Below are positions 6,435 through 15,022 of a stretch of DNA of 19,896 nt, piece after piece. The DNA is from Candidatus Rokuibacteriota bacterium (GTDB lineage: Bacteria > Methylomirabilota > Methylomirabilia > Rokubacteriales > CSP1-6). Position numbers and translations under genes: made by a program. The stretch spans positions 1 to 19,896 of the forward strand of contig JACQCL010000205.1 of the NCBI GenBank assembly GCA_016201645.1, read 5' to 3'. The notes beneath the pieces were generated by a model that saw only the letters and a program-made list of their open reading frames with translations, had not been told where the DNA came from and did not search any database. Positions within the stretch are counted from its first letter, which is position 1. Each line of letters starts with the position of its first letter.

Positions 6435-8285
6435 ATGATCGATCCCAAGACGGCCGACAAGGAGCTCCAATTCTACATCCGTCCCCAGACCTTCCCCGTC
6501 GCCATCCGGATGCTCAAGCCCGGGGAGGAGATTCCGGAGAAGGCCAAGCGGCCGGCCCGCGACTTCAAAAAGCTCTCCATGAACTGCCAGGTCATTGACA
6601 TGGCCCGGCGCTACGGGTGGATGATCGCGCTCACGCGCGAGGACCACATCTGCTCCCTCGGAATCACCGCGCTCGGCTTCGACCGCCCCACCCACATCTA
6701 CACCTCGGGAACGCTCTGCGAGGGGAGTTACACCGAGACCAAAGAGGCCGGGCAGCGCTCCGAGGCGGCGGTGGACAAGTTCAAGCCGGGCGAATATTAC
6801 TGCCTGCTGGTCTGCCCTCTGGATCGGACCACCTTCGAGCCGCACGTGGTCGTACTCTACGCCAACCCGGCCCAGGTGATGCGGCTCACCCAGGCCGCCC
6901 TCTGGAAGCGGGGCGGCAAGCTCACCTCCTCGTTCCAGGGGCGGGTGGACTGCTCGGAGATCATCGTCAGCACGATGCAGACCGACCAGCCGCAGGTGAT
7001 CCTCCCCTGCTCGGGCGACCGGATTTTCGGCCAGACCCAGGACCACGAAATGGCCTTCACGATCCCCTGGGACCGGATGGAAGAGATCATCGAGGGGCTC
7101 AAGGGCACCCACCAGGGCGGCATCCGCTATCCGATCACGCAGTTCATGGAGTACGAGGCCAAGCTGCCGCCGCGGTACATGGAGGTCAACAAGCTCTGGG
7201 ACGTGGAAAAGGGCAAGGCGCAGTACACGCCGCGGGACCGCGTGGTGGCCGCCTACAAGGGCAGTTTCGCCGACCGGGTCCCGGTCTATCCCATCGCGGG
7301 CTCCTTCGCCGGCTGCCTGGACGGCCTCTCCATCGAGGAGTACTGCACCAGCCCGCAGAAGGCCGTGAAGGCGATGCTCAACTACTACGAGCGCTACCAG
7401 CCGGACGTCATGCTGGCGTACAACGACCTCGCCAAGGAAGCCGAGGCCATCGGCTGCAAGGTGAAGTACTCCGACTACGTCGTCCCCTCCATCGCGACCC
7501 ACGTCTTGCAGGACGACAAGGGGAAGCTGGCGAAGCTGGAGATCCCCGATCCCGGGAAGGACGGCCGCCTCCCCGGGTTTCTGGAGCAGTGCGAGGCGCT
7601 CTCGAAGGCCAACTTCCCCAGCGCCCTCGGCGCGGTCCTGGTGGGGCCGTGGACGATCGCCATGCTCATGCGGAATCCCGAGGTGATGCTCCTCGACACC
7701 TTCGAGGACCCCGAGTTCATCCACGCGCTCATGCGCTTCGCCACCGAGTACGCCAAGCGCTTCGGCGACGCGGTGATCAAGACGAAGATCGGGCTGTCGT
7801 ACTCCGACCCCACGGCCTCCTGCAGCCTGGTGGGCCCCGACACCTACCGGGAGTTCATCAAGCCGTACCACAAGGAGCTGGTGGACTACTTCAAGGCCAA
7901 GAAGGTCAACGTCACGGTGCATATCTGCGGCACGACCCACCAGATCTACGAGGATCTGCTCGAGGTGGGGTTCACCACGCTCACCATTGACCTCGACCAG
8001 CAGTCCGACCCCGCGCTCAAAGTGGACCAGCTCAAGCGGCTCGTCGAGATGGCGTCCAAACGGAACGTGGTGACGATCGGCAACGTGGACGCGACGATCT
8101 TCGAGCGCGCCACCAAGGAGGAGATGGAGGCGGAGGTCCGCCGCTGCATCGAGACCGCGGCTCGCCATTCCCGCTACGTGCTCTCCACCTCCTGCGAGAT
8201 TCCGCCGCGCTCCAAGCCCGAGATCGTCCAGTGGTTCATGGACGCCGCCCACGACTACGGCCGTTACGAGCGCCTCATGGGCTGA
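6435..8285 (+). CDS. DUF169-uroporphyrinogen decarboxylase-fold fusion, probable corrinoid-dependent methyltransferase
   Basis: A 616-residue two-domain protein. Residues about 15-255 resemble DUF169, a domain of unknown function rich in cysteine (C51, C73, C95, C123, C127, C173, C192). Residues about 264-616 have the UroD fold of the MtaA/MtbA/CmuA methyltransferase branch. The zinc-ligand pattern of that branch is present: H496 and C498 in VHICG, and C587 in STSCEIPP. True HemE enzymes lack this His-X-Cys...Cys set, so haem synthesis is unlikely. By family it should move a methyl group between a corrinoid protein and a thiol or other acceptor; the partner may be the corrinoid protein at 19106-19780. 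The start is ATG with AGGAG seven bases upstream. The gene stands alone between its own promoter and a strong terminator. The acceptor and the role of DUF169 are unknown. Confidence 0.85.
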   Translation: MIDPKTADKELQFYIRPQTFPVAIRMLKPGEEIPEKAKRPARDFKKLSMNCQVIDMARRYGWMIALTREDHICSLGITALGFDRPTHIYTSGTLCEGSYTETKEAGQRSEAAVDKFKPGEYYCLLVCPLDRTTFEPHVVVLYANPAQVMRLTQAALWKRGGKLTSSFQGRVDCSEIIVSTMQTDQPQVILPCSGDRIFGQTQDHEMAFTIPWDRMEEIIEGLKGTHQGGIRYPITQFMEYEAKLPPRYMEVNKLWDVEKGKAQYTPRDRVVAAYKGSFADRVPVYPIAGSFAGCLDGLSIEEYCTSPQKAVKAMLNYYERYQPDVMLAYNDLAKEAEAIGCKVKYSDYVVPSIATHVLQDDKGKLAKLEIPDPGKDGRLPGFLEQCEALSKANFPSALGAVLVGPWTIAMLMRNPEVMLLDTFEDPEFIHALMRFATEYAKRFGDAVIKTKIGLSYSDPTASCSLVGPDTYREFIKPYHKELVDYFKAKKVNVTVHICGTTHQIYEDLLEVGFTTLTIDLDQQSDPALKVDQLKRLVEMASKRNVVTIGNVDATIFERATKEEMEAEVRRCIETAARHSRYVLSTSCEIPPRSKPEIVQWFMDAAHDYGRYERLMG

Positions 8286-8306
8286 GGCGGACGGGAAAAA
8301 ACGGAA

Positions 8307-8346
8307 ACGGCGCGGTGGGATGATCCCGCCGCGCCGTCTCTGTTTT
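8307..8346 (+). terminator. hairpin terminator, probably bidirectional
   Basis: ACGGCGCGGTGGGA (8307-8320) pairs with TCCCGCCGCGCCGT (8324-8337) in a 14-pair stem with one wobble and a TGA loop. CTCTGTTTT follows on the plus strand. On the minus strand the same stem is followed by TTTCCGTTTTTT, so it can also end transcription of the convergent RNA-binding protein gene. It lies 21 bases after the methyltransferase stop. Confidence 0.85.
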
Positions 8347-8358
8347 ATGAGTCGAGCG

Positions 8359-8700
8359 CTACCAGCGGATGGGCTTGGACGGTCTGCCGCCTCCGAAACC
8401 TCCGCCGCGCTTGTCGCCGAAACCGCCGGAGCGACCACCGCCAGACCGAGCCCCCTGGGGGTTGGCCGTGTTGACGTTCAGCCTGCGGCCGTCCAGCTCG
8501 CGGCCGTTGAGCTGGGCGATCGCCTGTTGGGCCTCCTCGCTCGTGGACATCTCCACGAAGCCAAAGCCCTTCGACTGGCCCGAGAATTTGTCGGTGATCA
8601 CGGTGGCAGACTCAACGGTCCCGCACTGACCGAAGAACTCGCGGAGCCCTTCGCTGGTGGTGGAGTAGGACAAGCCGCCTACATATAACTTGGACGCCAT
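8359..8700 (-). CDS. RRM-domain RNA-binding protein with glycine-rich tail
   Basis: A 113-residue single-RRM protein of the bacterial/cyanobacterial Rbp type. RNP2 is LYVGGL (5-10) and RNP1 is KGFGFVEM (44-51), both with the aromatic residues that stack on RNA bases. Residues 85-107 are glycine/arginine rich (RSGGGRSGG, RGGGFGGGR) and the protein ends PSKPIRW. Such proteins bind single-stranded RNA and are often induced by cold. I place the start at ATG 8700, with AAGGAGG five bases upstream; the frame stays open to 8772, but starting there would add 24 residues with no family resemblance. The convergent hairpin at 8307-8346 can end its mRNA. About 200 bases upstream hold no gene. Confidence 0.92.
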   Translation of the reverse strand: MASKLYVGGLSYSTTSEGLREFFGQCGTVESATVITDKFSGQSKGFGFVEMSTSEEAQQAIAQLNGRELDGRRLNVNTANPQGARSGGGRSGGFGDKRGGGFGGGRPSKPIRW

Positions 8701-8899
8701 GGGCGCCTCCTTGTGGTTCCCGCGCGCCGGCGCGGGATAGACCTCTTCCGTTTTGAGTTCACGCCCCAACATGCGGAAGAGATCCTAGCGGAGGCGAGGT
8801 ATGCGCTGCGGCACACACTGATAGTATATACGACTTCGGGCCGAACACCCAGACAAATGGGGGCTCAGGCGTCTCGCCCAATGTGCCGGCGGTCCTCGC

Positions 8900-9103
8900 T
8901 TAGAACGTGAGGGCGGGAATGTTCTGGAACCCCTCGTCCTGACTCTCGGGGGCCGTTGGCAGCTCGGGGATCGTCGGTTCGCTGTAGGTCGAAGGTTCAG
9001 TCCTGCCCGAACGGCTCCGCTCGCCCGGAGCACCCAGAAGACCGAGAACGGACAGGAAGAGTCCGAGCGCCCCGAACCAGAGGACAAGCGCCGTCAGCAT
9101 CAT
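8900..9103 (-). CDS. small single-pass membrane protein of unknown function
   Basis: A 67-residue protein: one hydrophobic helix (about 4-24, LTALVLWFGALGLFLSVLGL), then a polar, proline- and acid-rich tail (PTIPELPTAPESQDEGF) ending in ALTF. There is no lipobox and no cleavage site I would trust, so it is probably an anchored membrane protein. The start is one of two adjacent ATGs (9103 or 9100), with AGAGG five bases upstream; the frame stays open further upstream, but that part looks non-coding. It lies 79 bases after the multi-GAF sensor gene on the same strand and may be its downstream neighbour in the operon. I recognise no family. Confidence 0.5.
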   Translation of the reverse strand: MMLTALVLWFGALGLFLSVLGLLGAPGERSRSGRTEPSTYSEPTIPELPTAPESQDEGFQNIPALTF

Positions 9104-9182
9104 GGTCGCCTCTGAACGTTCCATCCCGATCTTTGGATGCGCCATGGAAACGATTGGATGCGGCGAACTCTCATCCCCTGGC

Positions 9183-11525
9183 CTACTGGGCGGGGGGCCG
9201 CGTAATGTCCTCAACGAGGAGCAGGACGTGGACGACCTGCTCCCCCTCGGCCTCCAGCGGGGCCGCGGTGAACCGGAATCTCCTGGCGTGGCCGTCGAGG
9301 ACCATCTCCTCCTCGACCCGGCGCACTTGCCGGGCGGCGAAGACCGCGCGAAGGAATTCGCCGACCCTCGCCCGCGTCGCCTCGGGGATGAGCGCGAGGA
9401 AGGAATGGCCCACCCCGGGCCGGCCGGGAAGCAGTTGAGCCCCCGCCCGGTTGACGGTGATCACCCAGAGCTCACGATCGAGCACGTAGAGGCCGAGCGG
9501 GAGCGTTTCCAGGATCATCTCGACGAGGCGCTTCTCCCGATCCAAGACGCGGGTCCGGTCCTCCACCATGACGTCGAACTCCTCGGCATAGGTTCTCACC
9601 GAGGAGAAGAGACGCGCGTGCTCCATCGCCATCGCCGCCTGGTTGGCGAACGCCGACAGGAGATTTTCCTCGTTCTCGGAGAAGTGGTGGATGTCCTTCC
9701 GGAACACCGTGATCGCCCCGATCGCCTTGTCTCCCACGAGGAGGGGGACCGCGAGCATAGAGCGGAGCCCGCTTTCTCCCGGCAGCTGACGAAAGCGGAC
9801 CCGAGGGTCGTTGCGAAGGTCCGCGCTCTGGACCGGGCGCCGCAGGAGAACCGCCAGCCCGGTGATCCCCTCCCCCACCCGGAGTCGGATTTGGCCCAGC
9901 ACCTCCGGGGAGAGGTCGAGGCTCCCGACCGAGAAGAGCTCCCCCTTCTCCGGATCCAGCGCCATGAGCCCACAGGACTCCGCGCCGAGCACGTCCCGCG
10001 CCTGCTCGAGGATCACCCGAATCGTGTCGTTGGGATCGAGACTCCGATTGACCACCCGGCCCGCCTCGTTCAGCGCCTCCATCTGCTTCCCCCACCGGAG
10101 GCGCTCCTCGAAGAGCTGGGCCTGTTGGATGGCGATCGCGGCCTGATCCGCGAACGCCTCGAGGACCGTCTGATGGCGGGGAGTGAAGGCCCCCACACCG
10201 GTCGAGGACGCTGAGATGACGCCAATAATGTCCTCGCCCATTCTGAGCGGAACGGTCAGCATGGACCGGATCCCCTCCTGTTCGTCCACATCCTGCGGGG
10301 CCGAGCGCGGGTCGGTCCGAATATCGTCGGTGAGAATGGGCAGGCCCGTGGCGGCGACGCGGCCGATAATGCCGTCCCCGACAGCCACGGTCAGCGAGCG
10401 CCATTCGTCCGTGCGAAAGCCGTGGGTGGCCACATGGCTCACCCGCGTTTTCTCCGCGTCGAGGAGGCCGATGCCGCACCCGGTGCCTCCCGTCAGCTCG
10501 GTCACCAACCGGCTGATCGCCTCGAGGACGGCCGGCAGATAGAGCCGCGAGGTGATGAGCTGGCTGGTGCGATAGAGCGCGCCCAGCTCCTCCTCCCGCT
10601 GACGCGTCTCCCTCAAGAGCCTGCGCTGCTCGATCGCGGCGGCCAAGGGGCGCGCAACCTCCTCGAGGATCTCGACGTCCTCGTCCCCGAAGGCGCGCAG
10701 GTCCCGGTGACAGAGGTTCAGCGTTCCGATCACCAGATTCCCGGAGAAGAGCGGGACGACCACCGCGGACCGGTACCCCCGCGCGGGAAGGGTCTCGCGG
10801 CTCCACGACGGCACGGAGGGGTCCGCCAGGTCATCCACGCGGCGGGAGACGCGGTGCTCCGCCACCCACCTCACCAAGGTCTCCGAGGGCGGCAGTCGCG
10901 TGTCGGTGACCGGCCCGGGAACCGACCGGGCGGTGACGTCCACAACCCGGAACTCCTGGCGCTTCCGATCGATCAGCGTCACCGCGAGCGAGTCGAAATC
11001 CACCACCCTCGCAACGGCGCTGGCGAACGCCTGATAGACTTCGTCCAGCGCGAGCGTCGAGGCTGCGAGCGACATGGTCTCGCTCATCACCGAGAGCCGA
11101 ACCATCCGCTGGTGGAGGCGCCACAGGCGCTCCACGGCGAGCCCCAACTCACTGAGGATAGCGGGCGTCAGCGCGCGCTGGACGCGACCGCGGTGCCCCG
11201 ACCCGGCGAGCAGCAGGAGCCGGCCCAGGGGTCGCGCGCTCGGCCCGAGCGGGAGAGGGAGCAGAACAGGCCGGCCGGGACCCTTCCAACCGGGAGGCGC
11301 AGTCGGAGGGGATCCGAGCTTTGGGCGGGGGACGGGTACGGCGAGAAGATCGCGGAGCCACCTGTCGAGCGCCGGGGAACTACGGCCCGCGGTAACGACC
11401 GACGCCGGAACCCCTCTGCCGGGAACGAGCGCAAGGGCGGCGGCCCGTGCCCCGGTGAGCCGAAGCAGGCCTCTCAGCGCCTGAACCAGCCCGTCCTCCA
11501 GAGTCGCCGCAGCGCCGATCTTCAT
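9183..11525 (-). CDS. multi-GAF/PAS sensor protein lacking a histidine kinase
   Basis: A 780-residue cytoplasmic sensor. Order: a divergent GAF-like N-terminus (about 8-135), then clear GAF domains at about 155-303, 325-472 and 495-640, each ending in the usual A---AI/AM-HA helix. A charged coiled linker (about 640-670) and a PAS domain (about 670-775: LPLGLYVLDRELWVITVNRAG, ending VEDIT) follow. The PAS domain normally leads into a HisKA domain, but here a TAG comes within five residues and no H-box, ATPase, GGDEF, EAL or DNA-binding domain exists. It may regulate by binding a partner, or may have lost its transmitter. There are no transmembrane segments. The start is ATG at 11525 with a weak ribosome binding site, 20 bases after the D-aminoacylase, so it is probably co-transcribed. 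Confidence 0.85.
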   Translation of the reverse strand: MKIGAAATLEDGLVQALRGLLRLTGARAAALALVPGRGVPASVVTAGRSSPALDRWLRDLLAVPVPRPKLGSPPTAPPGWKGPGRPVLLPLPLGPSARPLGRLLLLAGSGHRGRVQRALTPAILSELGLAVERLWRLHQRMVRLSVMSETMSLAASTLALDEVYQAFASAVARVVDFDSLAVTLIDRKRQEFRVVDVTARSVPGPVTDTRLPPSETLVRWVAEHRVSRRVDDLADPSVPSWSRETLPARGYRSAVVVPLFSGNLVIGTLNLCHRDLRAFGDEDVEILEEVARPLAAAIEQRRLLRETRQREEELGALYRTSQLITSRLYLPAVLEAISRLVTELTGGTGCGIGLLDAEKTRVSHVATHGFRTDEWRSLTVAVGDGIIGRVAATGLPILTDDIRTDPRSAPQDVDEQEGIRSMLTVPLRMGEDIIGVISASSTGVGAFTPRHQTVLEAFADQAAIAIQQAQLFEERLRWGKQMEALNEAGRVVNRSLDPNDTIRVILEQARDVLGAESCGLMALDPEKGELFSVGSLDLSPEVLGQIRLRVGEGITGLAVLLRRPVQSADLRNDPRVRFRQLPGESGLRSMLAVPLLVGDKAIGAITVFRKDIHHFSENEENLLSAFANQAAMAMEHARLFSSVRTYAEEFDVMVEDRTRVLDREKRLVEMILETLPLGLYVLDRELWVITVNRAGAQLLPGRPGVGHSFLALIPEATRARVGEFLRAVFAARQVRRVEEEMVLDGHARRFRFTAAPLEAEGEQVVHVLLLVEDITRPPAQ

Positions 11526-11545
11526 GGCCCTATGATACCGGAGAG

Positions 11546-13144
11546 CTACGGAGGGGTCAGCACCCGTCCCGGCAGGGAGCCGGTGTGTTCTCCCGCCTTG
11601 ATCACCAGCCGGCCGTTGACAAACACGTACTCGATCCCCGCCGGATACCGGTGCGGCTCCTCATACGTCGCCAGGTCGGTGACCGTTTTATGGTTGAAGA
11701 TAACCAGGTCAGCTTTGGCTCCGACGCGAATGACTCCTCGGTCCTTGAGCCCGAGCTTCTTCGCCGGCAACCCGGTCATCTTGTGCACGGCCTGCTCCAG
11801 GGAGAGCAGGCGCTGGTCCCGCCAGTAGCGCGCGAGGACGCGCGGGAACGTGCCGTAGCTCCGTGGATGCGGCCTGCCCCGGCCGAGCTCACCGTGGGGC
11901 GAGAGCGCGGAGCCGTCGGAGCCGATCATGACGTGGGGATCCGCGAGCGCGACGGTCAGATCGGCCTCGTCGAGCTGGAAGAGGACCACATAGGCCTTGC
12001 CCCGATCGGCCACGATCAGATCCATCGCGACGTCAAGCGGCGCCTGGCCCCATTCTCGCGCGAGGTCGGACAAGCGTTTGCCTTCCGCCTCAGGCCTGCT
12101 CGGGGCGTAGGCGATCATGGTGCCGTCCCAGCCCGCGTTGGCCGCCAGATTTTCCCCGCCCGTCCGTCCCGCCTCGACCTCGGCCCTGATCCGGCCTCGA
12201 GTCGCGGGATCGCTGAGGCGCTGCAGCATGGCCTCCACGCCGCCTTCGAGAACCCAGCCCGGCAGGAGCGTCCGCAGGGTCGTGCTCGAGGCCGTGTACG
12301 GATACACGTCGGCCGTGACGTCGAGCCCCTCCGCCCGGGCGGCGTTGATCAGGGCAAGCGCCTCCTTGACTTGTCCCCAGTGCGGGCGCCCGGCCGCCTT
12401 GAGGTGGCTCACCTCGACGGGGAGCTCGGCCTCCCGCCCGATCCTGATCGCCTCGGAGATCGCGTTCAACAGGTTCGCCCCCTCACCCCGGATGTGGCTG
12501 GCGTAAAAGCCCCGGTGACGGCCGGCGACCCTGGACAACTCGACGATCTCCTCGGTCTCGGCATAGGAGCCGGGGGCGTAGATCAACCCGGTGGACATCC
12601 CCCACGCCCCGCCCTCCAGGCTCTCCGCGACGAGGCGCTTCATGTGGGCCAGCTCGGACTCGGTGGGCTTCCGGCGGGCAAACCCCATGGCGGCCACCCG
12701 GAGCGCGCCATGGCCGACGAGCTGAATGACGTTGAGCGCCAGGCCTCCTCCGTCGAGACGATTCAGGTACTCCTCGACCGATTGCCAGGAGAAGTCCATG
12801 CCCTCGGGGAGGTAGAGCGCGAAGCCCCGCAGCTCCTCGCGGAAGGCGGGATTCACCGGCGCCGGAGAGAAGCCGCAGTTGCCCACCACCTCGGTGGTCA
12901 CGCCCTGGCGGATTTTGGACTCGGCGCGCCGGTTGGCCCAGAGCCGCCAGTCCGAATGGGAGTGGATGTCAATGAACCCCGGCGCGAGCGTCAGCCCGGA
13001 GGCGCGGAGGGTTGTCCCGGCCGGCTCCCGCGAGAGGTCCCCCACCGCGACAATCGCCTCGCCCGTGACCCCAACGTCGGTGCGGAATCCGGGGGCGCCG
13101 GTGCCGTCCAGGACGGTGACGCCCTCGATCTTCGAGTCGAGCAC
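11546..13144 (-). CDS. D-aminoacylase / N-acyl-D-amino-acid deacylase family amidohydrolase
   Basis: Hydrolyses N-acylated D-amino acids or related amides to the amino acid and a fatty or short-chain acid. The 532-residue protein has the small beta-barrel start (VTVLDGTGAPG) and metal motif GFIDIHSHSD (H61, H63, D65). Next come GNCG with the bridging cysteine C90 typical of D-aminoacylases, ASHIRGEG (H217), VSHLKAAG (H247) and IGSDGSAL (catalytic D410). The C-terminus returns to the barrel (GVIRVGAKADLVIF). It lacks a signal peptide. The start is GTG at 13144, eight bases after the KAS III-like gene's stop and without a real Shine-Dalgarno, so translation is probably coupled. N-acyl-D-glutamate or dihydropyrimidinase-like substrates remain possible. 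Its neighbours suggest a substrate made or modified by the adjacent synthase, but that is inference. Confidence 0.9.
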   Translation of the reverse strand: MLDSKIEGVTVLDGTGAPGFRTDVGVTGEAIVAVGDLSREPAGTTLRASGLTLAPGFIDIHSHSDWRLWANRRAESKIRQGVTTEVVGNCGFSPAPVNPAFREELRGFALYLPEGMDFSWQSVEEYLNRLDGGGLALNVIQLVGHGALRVAAMGFARRKPTESELAHMKRLVAESLEGGAWGMSTGLIYAPGSYAETEEIVELSRVAGRHRGFYASHIRGEGANLLNAISEAIRIGREAELPVEVSHLKAAGRPHWGQVKEALALINAARAEGLDVTADVYPYTASSTTLRTLLPGWVLEGGVEAMLQRLSDPATRGRIRAEVEAGRTGGENLAANAGWDGTMIAYAPSRPEAEGKRLSDLAREWGQAPLDVAMDLIVADRGKAYVVLFQLDEADLTVALADPHVMIGSDGSALSPHGELGRGRPHPRSYGTFPRVLARYWRDQRLLSLEQAVHKMTGLPAKKLGLKDRGVIRVGAKADLVIFNHKTVTDLATYEEPHRYPAGIEYVFVNGRLVIKAGEHTGSLPGRVLTPP

Positions 13145-13152
13145 CAGGAGGT

Positions 13153-15009
13153 CTAGGCGACGATGGCCGGGTCGAACCGCATGACCGCGTACCCGCCCAC
13201 CGCGCCGGCGCCGAATCCGGGGGCGAAGATCCTCATCGGGCCCGTGATCACCCCTTCTTGGACCGCGTCATACAGCGCGATCGGGATGCTCGCCGAGGAC
13301 GTGTTCCCGACCCGCTCGATGTTGAAGTAGAGCCGCTCGGGGGCGATGCCTGCCGCCTGGGCCAGGTTGATCACCATGGTCTTATTCGCCTGGTGAGGGA
13401 CGACCAGGTCAATGGCATCCAGCAAGGAGCCGGGCCGGCCATCCGGGTGGGGCAACGCCATCAGCTCGCCGATCATCTGGGTGATATAGCGCCTCACGAG
13501 GTTTCGCACCTCGGGGCCATAGACGGTAATGTTGTTGTCAAACTCCGGGTTGGGCCAGATGATCGAATCCACCTCGCTCATCGGGCCGCTCGCGTAGGTC
13601 TGGAGCACCTCGATGTCCGGCGCGGCATCTTTCGCGGCGGGTCCGATGACAATCGCTGCGGCCCCGTCGCCGAAGATCATCCGGGACGTCCGCACGGTGC
13701 CGATCTTGTCCGAGAACTTCTCGCCGCAGACCAGGAGGATCGGGCGCTCGACCTCCTGAAGCAGGCGCAGCGCCTCGGAGAGCCCGTAGGGCAGGCCCGC
13801 GCAGGCCGCCACGATGTCGCAGGAGGCGTGCGTCTGGAAGATTCCCACTTGGCCCGACAGCCAGGTGGCCAGCGAGGGCATCATCTTGGCGCTCGTGCAG
13901 GAGCAGAAGAGCACGGCACCGATCTCCTCAGGCCGGCGGCCGGATTTCTCGAGCGCCGCCTGGGTCGCCAGGAGCGCGATGTGATCCAGGTCGAGCTCCG
14001 TGTAGAGCCGGTGCTGGATGCCGGTCTTCTCGAGGATCTCCTCCGCCGTCATGTGCGACCAGCAGTATGCCGCGTTCCGGATCAGATCGTCGTTGGTACA
14101 GGCGATCTCGCCCTTGTACACGGCCAGGGCCTCGAGGCGCGGCATCACGGAGAACCGCTTCCGCACCTCCACGGGCGGATACGGAACGACAGGTTTCCGC
14201 GACTCGGCAGGCACCGGCTTGCGATGCCGGACGCGCCGCCCCGCCTTCACCCGCCGGATAAACTGGAGGACCTCCTCATTCCGGGGACTGAAGACCACCA
14301 CGAAATCATCGTCGTGGAGCCGCCCCACCTCGGTCAGCCGGGTTTTCGTGCGATCCCAGCGGTACTGGTTGTTCAGCACCATCGCCTGACGCAGGAGGGC
14401 TTCGAGCTCGGGAACCCGGTGCGTGCACTCGATGATGTCGTCATGGTTGTAGCCCGGGTAGTCCGGATCGTAGGTCAGGAGGTGGTAGGTGAGGTTCTTC
14501 GGATTCGCGAGAATTTCCGGCACCGTCGGCTTGATCGCCGGCAGCTCCGCTCCCGCCCCCTTCTTGTGGCGGAAGACATCGAGCAGGATGCGCGAGATCT
14601 TGTCCTCGGTCCCTTCGTCCCAGGTCGCGGGGAGCGCCCGATAGCCTTCCTCGATCACCGCCGTCAGCTCGGCTCCCTCCCACGCTTTGAACACCGGCAG
14701 GAACACGTCGTCGCGGTGCCGAGGCACGTCGCGCCAGCGGGTGGGGCGTTTTTCGTACATCGTCATCGCGTACCGGTTGACCCAGAAGAGGTTCAACGCC
14801 AGATCCCGCAGCAACTCGTAGCGCCCCTTGTAGTGCCGCGCTTCCACGCGCGCCACGATGTCCGTTTCCGTCGGCGCCTTCTCCTCGAAATCGCGCTTGA
14901 TGACGGCCGCGAACTGTTCGAGCGTCTCGAAGACGGAGAAGTCGAGCTCGGGGATAAAGTTGAAGGGAAAGACGATCCGACCGTAGCGGTTGACGACAAA
15001 TGGCTTCAT
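13153..15009 (-). CDS. KAS III-like (FabH-fold) synthase with a long N-terminal domain of unknown function
   Basis: A 618-residue protein, almost twice the usual length of FabH (about 320). Residues about 285-618 are a complete KAS III fold with the full catalytic triad: C403 in DIVAACAG, H539 in VPHQAN and N569 in RVGNTSSAS. Arginines and the GDGAAA segment (447-452) also match. Residues 1-280 do not match any domain I recognise. They are rich in aromatic and charged residues (for example NRYGRIVFPFNF at 7-18, and DDDFVVVFSPRNEEVLQFI at 233-251) and have no signal or membrane segment. KAS III enzymes condense acyl-CoA with malonyl-ACP or transfer acyl groups to other nucleophiles. The start is ATG with GAAGGAGAG upstream. 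It lies between a methionine-cycle gene (13-base gap) and D-aminoacylase (8-base gap). Confidence 0.85.
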   Translation of the reverse strand: MKPFVVNRYGRIVFPFNFIPELDFSVFETLEQFAAVIKRDFEEKAPTETDIVARVEARHYKGRYELLRDLALNLFWVNRYAMTMYEKRPTRWRDVPRHRDDVFLPVFKAWEGAELTAVIEEGYRALPATWDEGTEDKISRILLDVFRHKKGAGAELPAIKPTVPEILANPKNLTYHLLTYDPDYPGYNHDDIIECTHRVPELEALLRQAMVLNNQYRWDRTKTRLTEVGRLHDDDFVVVFSPRNEEVLQFIRRVKAGRRVRHRKPVPAESRKPVVPYPPVEVRKRFSVMPRLEALAVYKGEIACTNDDLIRNAAYCWSHMTAEEILEKTGIQHRLYTELDLDHIALLATQAALEKSGRRPEEIGAVLFCSCTSAKMMPSLATWLSGQVGIFQTHASCDIVAACAGLPYGLSEALRLLQEVERPILLVCGEKFSDKIGTVRTSRMIFGDGAAAIVIGPAAKDAAPDIEVLQTYASGPMSEVDSIIWPNPEFDNNITVYGPEVRNLVRRYITQMIGELMALPHPDGRPGSLLDAIDLVVPHQANKTMVINLAQAAGIAPERLYFNIERVGNTSSASIPIALYDAVQEGVITGPMRIFAPGFGAGAVGGYAVMRFDPAIVA

Positions 15010-15022
15010 GGCTGACTCTCCT

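Noticed and set aside
6435..8285. Haem biosynthesis uroporphyrinogen decarboxylase (hemE)
   Set aside because: The His-X-Cys and later Cys ligands mark the methyltransferase branch, the DUF169 fusion is foreign to HemE, and no haem gene is near.
6078..8438. A 786-codon open frame on the minus strand opposite the DUF169-UroD gene
   Set aside because: It is the antisense shadow of a well-supported gene and reads as histidine/aspartate/arginine/glycine-rich low-complexity sequence with no domain. Only its final 60 codons, which lie outside the methyltransferase gene, look real (the lipoprotein).
8823..8828. TATACT on the minus strand as a -10 for the RNA-binding protein gene
   Set aside because: A good -10 match that would give a leader of about 115 bases, but no -35 lies at the right distance, so I do not list it. 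The 8701-8899 stretch otherwise shows nothing definite.
13153..15009. Polyketide synthase or secondary-metabolite cluster
   Set aside because: Only a single KAS III-type domain is present, with no acyltransferase, carrier protein, ketoreductase or other assembly-line partner.
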